From assembly GCF_001050135.1 (NCBI RefSeq), contig NZ_CP012040.1, positions 5,845,001 through 5,909,000 of the forward strand: DNA of 64,000 bases, given 5' to 3'. Shown one piece after another: positions 8,269 through 17,253 of the stretch (its first letter is position 1; every line of letters begins with the position of its first letter). Made by a program: the position numbers and the translations under genes. Below the pieces are notes generated by a model. The model was not told the DNA's origin and searched no databases. It saw only the letters and a program-made list of their open reading frames with translations. The DNA is from Cyclobacterium amurskyense. Its GTDB lineage: Bacteria; Bacteroidota; Bacteroidia; Cytophagales; Cyclobacteriaceae.

Positions 8269-8539
8269 TGATAAATAATCACCAACTAAACGCAATTTGA
8301 AAGCATCTACACAAAGCTAATTTTTTAAGTGTCCAATGTTTTAATTAAAAACAAAATTGAAATTCGGTATCTTAGCTTTGTGAAACACTATTTTATTAGG
8401 AATTTTATTGTAAATTAATAACAAGTTTATACGAATAATAGCAGAGCTCAATTGTTAACAATTTAATACCTATAAGCTATTGCAAAATGACCTGAATTAA
8501 CTTATTCTTATCCATTTTGACATCTAAACCCAAAGTGCC
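8269..8539. other. Leader region of the TonB receptor operon
   Basis: AT-rich, no ORF of note. It contains TAGCTTTG at 8373-8380, an exact fit to the Bacteroidota -7 box, which would give a leader of about 150 bases before the receptor gene. No well-spaced -33 box was found. Nothing else recognisable. Confidence 0.35.
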
Positions 8540-11431
8540 ATGAAAACTAACCGACAACAAAAGGGTTTCCATTATAATATACTATTAATTGGGTTATTTC
8601 TTCTCCCATTAACACCCTTACTCGCTCAGCAAGCAACAACGATAACAGGTACGGTCAAAGACATGGATACCAACGAAACCTTAATCGGTGTAAATATCCT
8701 GGTAAAAGGAAAGGTTTCGGGAACCATTACGGATGTAAAAGGAAATTTTTCAATTACCGTGGGCTCCCCACCTCCTATTACTTTGATCTTTTCAATGGTG
8801 GGTTTTACCAGCCAGGAAATAACAATTACCTCTCCTAATCCCTCACCATTAGAGGTTATTTTATCAGAACAAACCTTTTTGGGACAAGAAGTAGTTGTTT
8901 CCGCCTCTAGAGTAGAAGAAAGTATTCTCCAATCACCAGTATCTATAGAGAAAATGGATATATTGGATATTAGAGAGGCTCCAGGGGATTCCTACTACAA
9001 GGGCATAGCCAATTTGAAGGGCGTGGATATAACAAGTTCCTCAATAAACTTCCAAATTTTAAATGCCAGGGGTTTTAACTCAACAGGAAATACCCGTTTT
9101 GTTCAACTAACGGATGGCATGGACACGCAGGCCCCTTCGTTAAACTTCCCTATTGGAAATCTGAATGGACCATCTGAGCTTGATGTAGAAAGTATTGAGT
9201 TTATACCTGGAGCCTCCTCGGCCCTTTATGGTCCTAATGCTTTCAATGGAATTTTGCTGGTAAATAGTAAAAACCCCTTTGATTATCAAGGCTTAAGTGC
9301 TTATTTCAAGCAAGGAATAAACCATATAAATACTAATCCTGAAGAACCTGGCTCACCCCAACCTATGTATGAAGGAGCCATCAGGTATGCCAAAGCATTC
9401 AATAATAAGTGGGCTTTCAAAATCAGCGCTTCAATGATGAAGGCGGTGGATTGGTACGGTACCAACAGCACCGACCTCAACTCCATTGCCCAAGGAGACT
9501 TACCATTCAACCCAGGAGCAAATCAAGTCCACACTTTTGGAGACGAGGTTTCCAATAATATTGGTCTACTAAGAAATGTGAGTGCCATTCAAGAACAAGC
9601 AAATTTGCTTGGAATAGGCACTTATATTGGTAGCATTCCTGATCAGGTGGTATCAAGGACTGGTTATCCTGAAAAAACACTGGTAGATTATGGGGCACGT
9701 AATTATAAGTTAAATGGAGCTTTGCATTACCGTATCTCTGACAATGCGGAAATATTTTACTCCTTAAACTACGGTTCAGGTACTTCTATTTATACCGGGG
9801 CCCAAAGATACTCCCTTAATGAATTTTTTATCACCCAGCACAAATTAGAATTAAAAGGTGATAACTATTTTGTCCGTAGCTACACGACTAGAGACAATTC
9901 AGGTAAGTCTTATATCTCAGATTTAAATGGAATTTTAATCAATGATACCTGGAAGGACAATTCTACCTGGTATGGAGAATATACCCTAAACTACCTAGGC
10001 GCATTGGCCAATCAACAAGTTGTTCCGGGCCAGCTTGGTACCACAGCACAACAGGCAGCAGCGCACCAATTTGCGAGACAACAGGCAGATCAGGGCAGGT
10101 ACCTTCCCGGAAGTGCTGAATTCAACAATACAGCTGCGGATATTAGTGGAGATTTTATCCCTAGTGGTTCATTGTTTTATGATCGTTCCAGAATGTACCT
10201 AACGGAAGGTCAGTATGATTTCAAAAATGAGATAGACTTTTTAGATCTCCAAGTTGGGGCAGCTTACAGGGTTTATGATTTAAGATCCAATGGAACCATA
10301 TTTGCTGATTATGAAGGCAATGACATCACCATTTCAGAAATCGGTAGTTATGCACAAGCCTCCAAACGTCTATTGCAAGAAAAGTTAAGACTAATGGGTT
10401 CTTTAAGGTACGATAAGAATGAAAATTTTGATGGACAGTTTAGCCCAAGAATGGCGGCAGTGTTCACAGAGAAAAATCATAATTTCAGGTTGTCTTATCA
10501 AACTGGGTTTAGAATGCCTTCAACCCAAGCTCAGCACATTGACCTCAATGTAATATCTGCCCGACTAATTTCTGGTTTACCCTACTATAGAGACAAATAC
10601 AAAATATATGAGAATGGATATTCATTGGCGTCTGTCCAAGAATATACTGCTGCTGTAGCTCAAGGAGCCAGTCCGGTTGGAGCATCTGCAACAGGGCTTT
10701 TAGAGCCAGTGACTTCACTTCCTGCCCTAAGTCCTGAAAAGGTTAAAGCCATAGAAATTGGCTATAAGGGATTGCTAACGGATAACAGGCTTCTAATTGA
10801 CTTCGCCTATTACTACAATAGATATAATAATTTCATTTCCCAAACGGCCATACGAAAAGCTCCGGGACCAGTATACCCAGGTGCTGACCCTAGCTCAGAT
10901 GAAGGAGCCATAAATGCCATCAATGCACCTTCCCTTCTGACACCTGTGACCACACCAGGACAAGAAAACACCTTTCAGTCCTACACCAATATTGTGGACA
11001 GAGAGGTTCGTGCCCATGGCTTGGTTCTTGGAGTTAATTATAATCTTCCAAGCAATTATACTATCAGTAGCAATTACAACTACAACAAGTTACTAACAGA
11101 ATTTGAGGCGGGATACTTGTCAGAATTTAATACCCCGGAACATAAGGTCAACATAGTATTTGGGAACAGAAAATTAACTGATAAACTAGGGTTTAATCTT
11201 GCCTACAGATACCAAACTTCATTTAGATGGGAATCAAGCTTCGCTAGAGGTACAGTTCCTGAAGTCCATAATTTGGATGCACAGGTCTCCTACAAAGTTA
11301 AAAGCATGAAGTCAATTCTTAAGTTAGGTGGATCAAATGTTCTTAACAATAGGTATTTTCTAAATTTTGGAGGACCTACTACCGGAGCCATATTTTACCT
11401 GTCCATTACATTTGATGAATTGCTAAACTAA
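8540..11431 (+). CDS. TonB-dependent outer-membrane receptor with carboxypeptidase-like N-terminal domain
   Basis: 963 residues. A signal peptide (to about residue 30, LLAQQ) is followed by a carboxypeptidase-regulatory-like beta domain (ITGTVKDMDTNETLIGVNI through the SMVGFTSQEI strand, about 33-95), a plug domain (about 115-245, containing ILNARGFNSTGNTRF and GASSALYGPNAFNGILLV) and a large barrel to the end. It would import a ligand across the outer membrane using TonB energy. There is no SusD gene; the partner 12 bp downstream is an SGNH-hydrolase lipoprotein, pointing to an ester or lipid-like ligand rather than a classic glycan (inference). Confidence 0.92.
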   Translation: MKTNRQQKGFHYNILLIGLFLLPLTPLLAQQATTITGTVKDMDTNETLIGVNILVKGKVSGTITDVKGNFSITVGSPPPITLIFSMVGFTSQEITITSPNPSPLEVILSEQTFLGQEVVVSASRVEESILQSPVSIEKMDILDIREAPGDSYYKGIANLKGVDITSSSINFQILNARGFNSTGNTRFVQLTDGMDTQAPSLNFPIGNLNGPSELDVESIEFIPGASSALYGPNAFNGILLVNSKNPFDYQGLSAYFKQGINHINTNPEEPGSPQPMYEGAIRYAKAFNNKWAFKISASMMKAVDWYGTNSTDLNSIAQGDLPFNPGANQVHTFGDEVSNNIGLLRNVSAIQEQANLLGIGTYIGSIPDQVVSRTGYPEKTLVDYGARNYKLNGALHYRISDNAEIFYSLNYGSGTSIYTGAQRYSLNEFFITQHKLELKGDNYFVRSYTTRDNSGKSYISDLNGILINDTWKDNSTWYGEYTLNYLGALANQQVVPGQLGTTAQQAAAHQFARQQADQGRYLPGSAEFNNTAADISGDFIPSGSLFYDRSRMYLTEGQYDFKNEIDFLDLQVGAAYRVYDLRSNGTIFADYEGNDITISEIGSYAQASKRLLQEKLRLMGSLRYDKNENFDGQFSPRMAAVFTEKNHNFRLSYQTGFRMPSTQAQHIDLNVISARLISGLPYYRDKYKIYENGYSLASVQEYTAAVAQGASPVGASATGLLEPVTSLPALSPEKVKAIEIGYKGLLTDNRLLIDFAYYYNRYNNFISQTAIRKAPGPVYPGADPSSDEGAINAINAPSLLTPVTTPGQENTFQSYTNIVDREVRAHGLVLGVNYNLPSNYTISSNYNYNKLLTEFEAGYLSEFNTPEHKVNIVFGNRKLTDKLGFNLAYRYQTSFRWESSFARGTVPEVHNLDAQVSYKVKSMKSILKLGGSNVLNNRYFLNFGGPTTGAIFYLSITFDELLN

Positions 11432-11443
11432 ACCAATAAGATT

Positions 11444-12910
11444 ATGAAACGATATCAAACGTTTATTACATTTTTGGCCCTTGGTTTACTCCTTTCCTGC
11501 CAATATGAATTCCCAGAACCTGATTTATTAACTCCGGATTCCGGGCAAGCCGACTTCACTAAAATGGTCACCATTGGAAGTTCAATTACTGCGGGTGTTA
11601 TGGATGCGGCTTTATACAATCGATCGCAACAAAACTCTTTTGCCGTCATTTTAGCCAATCAAATGAAAGAAGTTGGCGGAGGTGTTTTTAACGTGCCTGA
11701 AATTGATGCTGAGGTGGGTGACTTGATCCTCACTCCTACAGGAGGAGGTTTGGGCCGCTTAATACTAACTGTAAACAGAAATACCGGCAGTATTTTACCT
11801 TCACCAATAATTCCCGGTAATCCCATTACTCCATTTACCGGAGATAAATCTTCAATCAATAATTTTGGAATAAATGGGCTTTCATTGGCCGGAGCACTAT
11901 TACCGGCATCTGGGGATCTACAAAACCCCACCCACCCTTTATTCAACCCCTATTATGCTAGATTTGCCAGTAATCCTGGGATGTCAACACCTATAGAAGA
12001 TGCTGCGGCGGCCTTGGCAGATGGAGGAACATTCTTCGTTTTTTGGCTAGGTAAAAACGATGTTTTACCCTATGCTTTGACAGGTGGTGCCATTCCGGAA
12101 TTATTAACAAGCGATCAGGATTTTTCACAGCGCTATCAGGCGGCCTTGGGAACCATGCTTCAAGCCAATACGGAAGCCAAAGGGGCTCTTGGAAACATCC
12201 CTAACATCAATGAACTCCCTTACTTTAGCACCGTTACATGGGATGCCCTTCCATTGCCAGAAGCATTGGCAAACATCGCTAATGCCGTCTATAGTGATTA
12301 TAATGCAGGCTTAGATAATCTTGTAACTGCAGGTATGCTTAGTGAAGCCGAAAGAGACCTTAGAAAAATAAATTTTATCCCCGGGCAAAACGGTTTTATT
12401 ATTGAAGATAAAACTTTAACTGATTTTAATGGAAATGGTTTACCATCAATCAGGCAAAGCAATATAAACGACAAAGTTGCCTTAACAACAGGTCAGGTCT
12501 TAGGACAAATAATTGGAAATGATCCAAATATGATCGTAGGTGTTACCGTTCCTGTAGGTGACCAATACATTTTGCTTCCCTCCGAACAAGAATTGATGAC
12601 TGAAAAAATTAACGCTTTCAATCAAATAATCGCCACAGCTGTTTCTTCAAATTCCGACAGATTGGTTTTGGTAGATGCAAAAAACCTAATGGACAATATC
12701 AACCAAGGTTTGGTCAATGCAAATAGTGTTGCTGTTACCAATTCTATTTCACCACCAAATGGAGCTTTTTCAACCGATGGAGTTCATCCTAATGCAAGAG
12801 GGAGTGCGGTTTTGGCCAACCACTTTATCCAATCCATTAACGACAAGTGGGGAAGTTCAATACCTATGACAAACCCAAATTCATTTATGGGCAACGACCT
12901 ACCCCGATAA
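11444..12910 (+). CDS. SGNH/GDSL-hydrolase family lipoprotein
   Basis: 488 residues with a lipoprotein signal (FLALGLLLSCQYEFPEP, acylated Cys at about residue 19), so anchored in the outer or inner membrane. The SGNH block I motif is present as VTIGSSITAG (about 43-52, catalytic Ser), a KND segment (LGKNDVLPYAL) fits block III, and the C-terminal DGVHPNARGS (about 445) carries the Asp-x-x-His pair. Larger than a minimal SGNH esterase, with an insert in the middle. The gene is 12 bp after the TonB receptor and 5 bp before the nucleotidyltransferase, so likely co-transcribed as the surface or periplasmic half of the uptake system. Confidence 0.87.
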   Translation: MKRYQTFITFLALGLLLSCQYEFPEPDLLTPDSGQADFTKMVTIGSSITAGVMDAALYNRSQQNSFAVILANQMKEVGGGVFNVPEIDAEVGDLILTPTGGGLGRLILTVNRNTGSILPSPIIPGNPITPFTGDKSSINNFGINGLSLAGALLPASGDLQNPTHPLFNPYYARFASNPGMSTPIEDAAAALADGGTFFVFWLGKNDVLPYALTGGAIPELLTSDQDFSQRYQAALGTMLQANTEAKGALGNIPNINELPYFSTVTWDALPLPEALANIANAVYSDYNAGLDNLVTAGMLSEAERDLRKINFIPGQNGFIIEDKTLTDFNGNGLPSIRQSNINDKVALTTGQVLGQIIGNDPNMIVGVTVPVGDQYILLPSEQELMTEKINAFNQIIATAVSSNSDRLVLVDAKNLMDNINQGLVNANSVAVTNSISPPNGAFSTDGVHPNARGSAVLANHFIQSINDKWGSSIPMTNPNSFMGNDLPR

Positions 12911-12915
12911 GTGCT

Positions 12916-13509
12916 ATGGAAACAGCTACCATTATACTAGCTGCAGGAAACTCAAGTAGATTAGGAGAACCAAAGCAGCTAATCAATTTCAATGGAGTAA
13001 GTCTTTTGCAAAGGATTTCAAGCATTGCATTGAACACTACCTTAGGTCCTGTAATAGTAGTTAAAGGGCAACAGAAATACCCCCTTAGCCCTCACCCAAG
13101 GCTACAGGCGGTAGTCAATTTGGAATGGGAAAAAGGTATGGGTAATTCCTTGAAGTTAGGTTTAAAAACTCTTATGGATGATTTTCAAGTAGAGCAGGTT
13201 TTGGTACTATTATCAGATCAGCCAATGGTAAATGAAGAATTAATCCATGTTTTACTGGATTCAAAAGCCAAAGGTAAGCGGCCAATTGCCGCCGCCTTTT
13301 ACCAGAATTCACCAGGCGTACCTGCTATCTTTGACAAGTCTGTTTTCAAGATGATAGTGGATATGCCTGACAAACAAGGTGCAAAAAAGATACTTCTTTC
13401 CAATCCGGGTTTGGTATCTCTGGTGAAATTTGATGCAGGTAAAATAGACATAGACACACCCGAAGATTTGCTCGCCTTACAACAATCAAACTGGGAGCAT
13501 TTTCAATAA
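12916..13509 (+). CDS. MobA/MocA-like nucleotidyltransferase
   Basis: About 197 residues starting METATIILAAGNSSRLGEPKQLI, the NTP-transferase signature (LAAGxSxRxGxxKQ) of molybdenum cofactor guanylyl/cytidylyltransferase-like enzymes. LLSDQPMV (about 96) supplies the metal-binding Asp, and the terminal DIDTPEDL motif is typical. It would attach a nucleotide to a cofactor such as molybdopterin; no molybdoenzyme is nearby, so the substrate is uncertain. The frame opens at 12847 within the upstream gene; the ATG at 12916 gives the family start. Repeat copy B begins 1 bp after the stop and no other terminator follows. Confidence 0.85.
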   Translation: METATIILAAGNSSRLGEPKQLINFNGVSLLQRISSIALNTTLGPVIVVKGQQKYPLSPHPRLQAVVNLEWEKGMGNSLKLGLKTLMDDFQVEQVLVLLSDQPMVNEELIHVLLDSKAKGKRPIAAAFYQNSPGVPAIFDKSVFKMIVDMPDKQGAKKILLSNPGLVSLVKFDAGKIDIDTPEDLLALQQSNWEHFQ

Positions 13510-13510
13510 T

Positions 13511-13727
13511 TAAACGCGAAATATGCAATAGACAATCTATTTCGTGCTGAAATCGCTTCAAAATCAGCCACTTCGTTGCTGCTTTCAATTTCACCATAGT
13601 GGTGCTATGCTAAAATATCCAAACAGCCTGATTTTCTTGCGATTGCAACACTTCCCGTAAACACGGGACAGGCTTCACCCCTGACATTGTCAGGGCGGAG
13701 AAATCCTATTACATAATCCAGGTTAAA
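13511..13727 (+). repeat. Dispersed 210-bp MITE-like element, copy B (forward orientation)
   Basis: Core about 13515-13723, flanked by TAAA on both sides, a direct repeat different from copy A. Left end CGCGAAATATGCAATAG, right end TACATAATCCAGGT. Internal hairpins are conserved (CCCGT/ACGGG, CATAGT/GCTATG). It sits in the convergent gap between the nucleotidyltransferase and nagB, directly after the former's stop codon. Confidence 0.9.
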
Positions 13728-13814
13728 GCCAAAATACCAAACGGCCAATCTTTTGGATGAATAAAATACCTGCTTAATAAAAGGCAAAACTGATTCTCTA
13801 ATACCAATGATCCT

Positions 13815-13886
13815 AAAAAAAACATCCCAAGCACATCATACAGCTTTTCAATTAAGTATTGTTAAGCTGCAAATATGCTTGGGATG
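13815..13886 (-). terminator. Composite terminator of nagB
   Basis: On the minus strand an outer 11-bp stem (CATCCCAAGCA 13823-13833 with TGCTTGGGATG 13876-13886) encloses a second stem (CAGCTT/AAGCTG, 13841-13846 and 13864-13869) and is followed by eight Ts (A run at 13815-13822 on the + strand). The nested hairpin is larger than usual. Confidence 0.8.
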
Positions 13887-13903
13887 AAAATATATATTAT
13901 TAC

Positions 13904-14653
13904 CTAGTGGACAGTAATGGTTGCATCTAAAAGTGATGCAGCAGCCTCATCAAGGTATATTCCACAATCTGCGTGTTGTTGTAAAATACTTGCTGGAAAT
14001 TCAGGACTAACTTCATTTTCAAGGCATGCTTTAACGGCCTTTGCTTTTCTTTCATCTGGAACAGAACAAATGATTTTATTAGACTTCATTATCTGTTGAA
14101 TAGACATGCTTATGGCCTTTTTTGGAACATCTTCCAAAGTTAGAAACCAACCTTCACCAAATTGTTGTTGACGGCAAGCTACATCTAAGTCCACAACAAG
14201 ATAAGGAGTGGTGGTTTCAAAGTCAGCTGGAGGATCATTAAAAGCAAGGTGTCCATTTTCCCCGATTCCTACCATTGCCACATCTATAGGTGATTGGCTA
14301 ATAAGCTCATTCAATCGATTGGTTTCTTCCATAGGATCCTGCTCTCCATCAATTAAGTGATAAGCTTTCAATCCTTTGACCTTATCCAAAAACCTTTCTT
14401 TTAAATATTTCCTGAAGCTCGCAGGATGGGTAACAGGCAATCCAAGGTATTCATCCAAATGAAACATTGTAACCTTACTCCAGTCAATATCATGGGACAA
14501 TATTGTTTGAATCGTCTCAAATTGACTTGTTCCGGTGGCCAAAATAATATTGGCTTCACCTTTATTTTGGATCGCATCCAAAATTGCCTCAGCAGCATGA
14601 TCTCCTGCTAATTTGCCCATTTCAGATGGGTCTTTTCGATTATAAATCTTCAT
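13904..14653 (-). CDS. nagB: Glucosamine-6-phosphate deaminase / 6-phosphogluconolactonase family (NagB-like)
   Basis: 249 residues. The NagB signatures are clear: LATGTSQFETI near residue 38, HLDEYLGLPVTHPASFR near 70-86 (catalytic Asp-Glu), and GIGENGHLAFNDPPADF near 132-148 with the catalytic His. It converts glucosamine-6-phosphate to fructose-6-phosphate and ammonia, feeding amino sugars into glycolysis. LATGTSQ in place of the more common LATGSTP is a small variation, so a related sugar-phosphate isomerase is possible. Monocistronic, ending in a strong composite terminator. Confidence 0.88.
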   Translation of the reverse strand: MKIYNRKDPSEMGKLAGDHAAEAILDAIQNKGEANIILATGTSQFETIQTILSHDIDWSKVTMFHLDEYLGLPVTHPASFRKYLKERFLDKVKGLKAYHLIDGEQDPMEETNRLNELISQSPIDVAMVGIGENGHLAFNDPPADFETTTPYLVVDLDVACRQQQFGEGWFLTLEDVPKKAISMSIQQIMKSNKIICSVPDERKAKAVKACLENEVSPEFPASILQQHADCGIYLDEAAASLLDATITVH

Positions 14654-14811
14654 TTAATAGGTATTATTTGTTTGATATTTATCCTCAGCTAATAAATCCA
14701 TCTTGGCCAAGGAAAATGTAATTAAGCACTTTATCGTATCACCTGTTTTCAGGCAAAATATTTGTATTTCCTTCAAGAGACAGGGAGACATCCAAGAGGT
14801 TTACTATTTCT

Positions 14812-15125
14812 CTAACCTCCACTAGTTAAATCTGGGACATCTAATGTTTCCCCTCTATATATTGGCAACGGACCTTTCAATTAAAGGCCCTATAACACTC
14901 CAGATTGCAGCATTATATACTTCCATATCCAATGAAATACCATTCCTAAGGGAGTCCATCATTCTCCTATGCCGGTACGACATAGCCGGACATGTTAAAA
15001 GTCATGGTACGATGAGATTCACTGGATTTTATATTTTCGACTTTTATTGCAGAAAACAAACCGGTAATAGCGGCAAAACCTGACAATCCTCCAACCTTAT
15101 GAAAATCTCTCCTTTTGTTATCCAT
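14812..15125 (-). pseudogene. Decayed Tat-exported Gfo/Idh-type oxidoreductase (leader plus C-terminal remnant)
   Basis: From 15125 downward the minus strand encodes a twin-arginine leader, MDNKRRDFHKVGGLSG followed by FAAITGLFSAI, typical of exported Bacteroidota oxidoreductases. About 30 codons later the frame breaks; in another frame it reads RHRRMMDSLRNGISLDMEVY then NAAIWSVIGPLIERSVAN, which resembles the C-terminus of Gfo/Idh family proteins. A TAG interrupts it, followed by RGETLDVPDLTSGG and a stop, again matching the usual end of that family. The catalytic middle (about 300 residues) is missing. A deletion, a frameshift and a nonsense codon make this a dead gene. Confidence 0.7.
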
Positions 15126-15282
15126 ATTTTTATTATACCTCAAATAGGTAAAACTTACCTCTACTACACCAAATATATTATAGCCATTGTATATAAAATA
15201 ACTTTTTAATTCCAATAATTTAAAATAAATTCGAGGAATTATGTTATTCAAATAATCCCCCAATTTACTGAAAGTCTTTGTC

Positions 15283-16443
15283 ATGACAAACCCACCCATC
15301 ACTCAAATTGATTCAGAAAAACGGTCTAAGGATACATCTTCATCTCCGCCTTCTAAAAGACTTCTCTCAATAGATGCATTAAGAGGGTTTGACATGTTAC
15401 TTATCGCAGGAGCAGGATCATTTTTAGTACAATTAAAAGGAAAAACTGGTATTTCCGCTGTAGATTGGGTTGCCGGTCAATTTTACCATCCTGCATGGAA
15501 TGGTTTTTCTTTTTACGATTTTATTTTCCCTTTATTCTTATTTATTGCAGGAGTTTCGTTAACGTTTTCATTAAACAAGGGAAGGTCCTTGGGCATGACC
15601 AAGGCCACCTTATACAAGAAAACATTTTCGAGAATGATAATACTTATTCTTTTAGGTATTTTGTTTAAGAATTCACCAGTCCCATTCTTTGAACCTTCAC
15701 AAATTAGACTGGGAAGTGTTTTGGGAAGAATAGGTATTGCCACCTTTGTCGCCACAATTATTTATTTAAATTTCGACTTTTACAAAAGAATTGGAGTAGC
15801 TGCCATAATTCTTTTGCTTTATTATGCAGCCTTATTCCTTATCCCTGTTCCAGGATATGGAGCAGGAGATTTAAGTATTGAAGGAAACTTAGTAGGTTGG
15901 TTTGATAGAACTTTCTTACCCGGCATCCTTAAACAAGAGATCTATGATGAACTTGGATTGTTAACACAAATACCAGCATTGTGTCTTACTGTTTTTGGTA
16001 CTTTGGCAGGAGAAATTTTATCCAGGGCTTGGCTGGACTCCAAGAAAATTAAATATTTAACCATTGCAGGAATCACGGGGGTTATTTTAGGTTTGATTTG
16101 GGACTTACATTTCCCTATAAACAAACACCTATGGAGCAGTTCTTTTATAATGTTAACAAGCGGCTTGGGTTTTCTTTCTTTGCTATTATTCTATGTAATT
16201 ATAGATGTATGGAAAATAAGAAAATGGGCTTTCTTCTTTCAAGTTATAGGGCTAAACTCATTAACCATCTATTTTGCCTTCAGTTTTATCGATTTCAGGT
16301 TCACTAGCAAAAAATTATTTTCAGGTTTATATGCGCCACTAGCTGAAGAATGGCATTCTGTTTATCAAGCATTCGGTGCCCTTATGTTGGTATGGGTGTT
16401 TCTATACATCCTTTACCGTTTGAAAATCTTCGTCAAAGTATAA
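15283..16443 (+). CDS. DUF5009 / heparan-alpha-glucosaminide N-acetyltransferase-like membrane protein
   Basis: 386 residues. After a polar N-terminus it starts the family signature RLLSIDALRGFDMLLI (about 27-42), then about ten TM helices, including the YDFIFPLFLFIAGVSLTFSL segment, and ends with a basic tail. This matches the DUF5009/NagX group, related to lysosomal HGSNAT, proposed to transfer acyl groups to amino sugars across the membrane. It neighbours nagB, though on the other strand, which weakly fits amino-sugar metabolism. The substrate is not known. Confidence 0.88.
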   Translation: MTNPPITQIDSEKRSKDTSSSPPSKRLLSIDALRGFDMLLIAGAGSFLVQLKGKTGISAVDWVAGQFYHPAWNGFSFYDFIFPLFLFIAGVSLTFSLNKGRSLGMTKATLYKKTFSRMIILILLGILFKNSPVPFFEPSQIRLGSVLGRIGIATFVATIIYLNFDFYKRIGVAAIILLLYYAALFLIPVPGYGAGDLSIEGNLVGWFDRTFLPGILKQEIYDELGLLTQIPALCLTVFGTLAGEILSRAWLDSKKIKYLTIAGITGVILGLIWDLHFPINKHLWSSSFIMLTSGLGFLSLLLFYVIIDVWKIRKWAFFFQVIGLNSLTIYFAFSFIDFRFTSKKLFSGLYAPLAEEWHSVYQAFGALMLVWVFLYILYRLKIFVKV

Positions 16444-16575
16444 TTTGACTTGAGCTACATGCTTTCACTAGAAATAGACGATCTACCTTCAAGCGCATGA
16501 TTAAATTTTAACCACTTGAAGCCATAATATCTATTTGATTAAGGAGAGAGATTGTGATTCATTCGATGAGTAACC

Positions 16576-16629
16576 AAAAAATGGCCGTATTGTTGTTGAA
16601 AAACGCAACAATACGGCCATTTTTTTTTA
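16576..16629. terminator. Bidirectional terminator between acyltransferase and GAF gene
   Basis: Perfect 15-bp stem ATGGCCGTATTGTTG (16581-16595) and its complement (16606-16620), followed by T8 and preceded by an A run, so it can act for both convergent genes. Confidence 0.9.
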
Positions 16630-16676
16630 GTCAATTAATTACCTATCGGCACTTCTCTAAGCCCAGAGAAGTCTGG

Positions 16677-17141
16677 TTAGGCTTTTGCCTTTTGAGCCAA
16701 AGCGGCAGCTATATCCATCAAAGCAATGGTTTCTTCTTCATTAAATTCATAAGGTTCTTTTTTGGCAATACCCAATGTACCAAATAATTCCTCCTCTAAA
16801 ATCATAGGCGCGGTAATCGCACCTTCCACCTTTGTATCCTTAGCTCCGGGTCTAACTACACCTGAGTCATCTGTTTGCAAATTACAAACTTGCACAGCTT
16901 CCATTCTTTCAGCAGCAATACCAGCCATTCCCTTCCCAACAGGTATAGTACTCATTTTAGGTAAAAGGAAATCTGGAATACCCACCTGAGCCTTAAGTTC
17001 TAAAAGTCCAGTTTCTTTATTTAACACGTGCAGGGTCCCTGTAACACAGTCAAATGCCGACAGGCATTCTTCAAGCCAAAGCTGCCATTCTGCATTATTG
17101 GCTTGAAGAATCCTTTGAGATAGATTGGAAGTAGTAGTCAT
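16677..17141 (-). CDS. GAF-domain protein
   Basis: About 154 residues starting MTTTSNLSQRILQANNAEWQ; the frame is open further upstream but the extension lacks homology-like features and runs into the rsmE promoter region. A single GAF fold spans about 20-150, with the strands GTLHVLNKETGLLELKAQVG, the GKGMAGIAAERMEAV helix and EEELFGTLGIAKK. GAF domains bind small molecules or act as redox sensors. There is no attached output domain, so it may be a stand-alone sensor or enzyme. It lies divergent to rsmE. Confidence 0.8.
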   Translation of the reverse strand: MTTTSNLSQRILQANNAEWQLWLEECLSAFDCVTGTLHVLNKETGLLELKAQVGIPDFLLPKMSTIPVGKGMAGIAAERMEAVQVCNLQTDDSGVVRPGAKDTKVEGAITAPMILEEELFGTLGIAKKEPYEFNEEETIALMDIAAALAQKAKA

Positions 17142-17253
17142 TATTTGAATAATTTTTATTATCAATAAAAAGGTTTCTATCACAATAATAAACAAATCCT
17201 GTATAACCTTTAAGGTTAATTTTATAAATTCGAAGGAATAAAACGACAATGTC

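Noticed and set aside
13346..13597. Small ORF in copy B sharing its start (MVKLKAATKWLI) with an ORF in copy E (33686)
   Set aside because: The shared peptide of about 28 codons comes from the repeat itself. Copy A has a one-base length change that shifts the frame and copy D has lost the ATG, so protein coding is not maintained.
16677..17141. GAF protein as free-methionine-(R)-sulfoxide reductase
   Set aside because: The set of three conserved catalytic Cys expected in that enzyme is not evident; only scattered Cys are present, so the call is limited to a GAF-domain protein.
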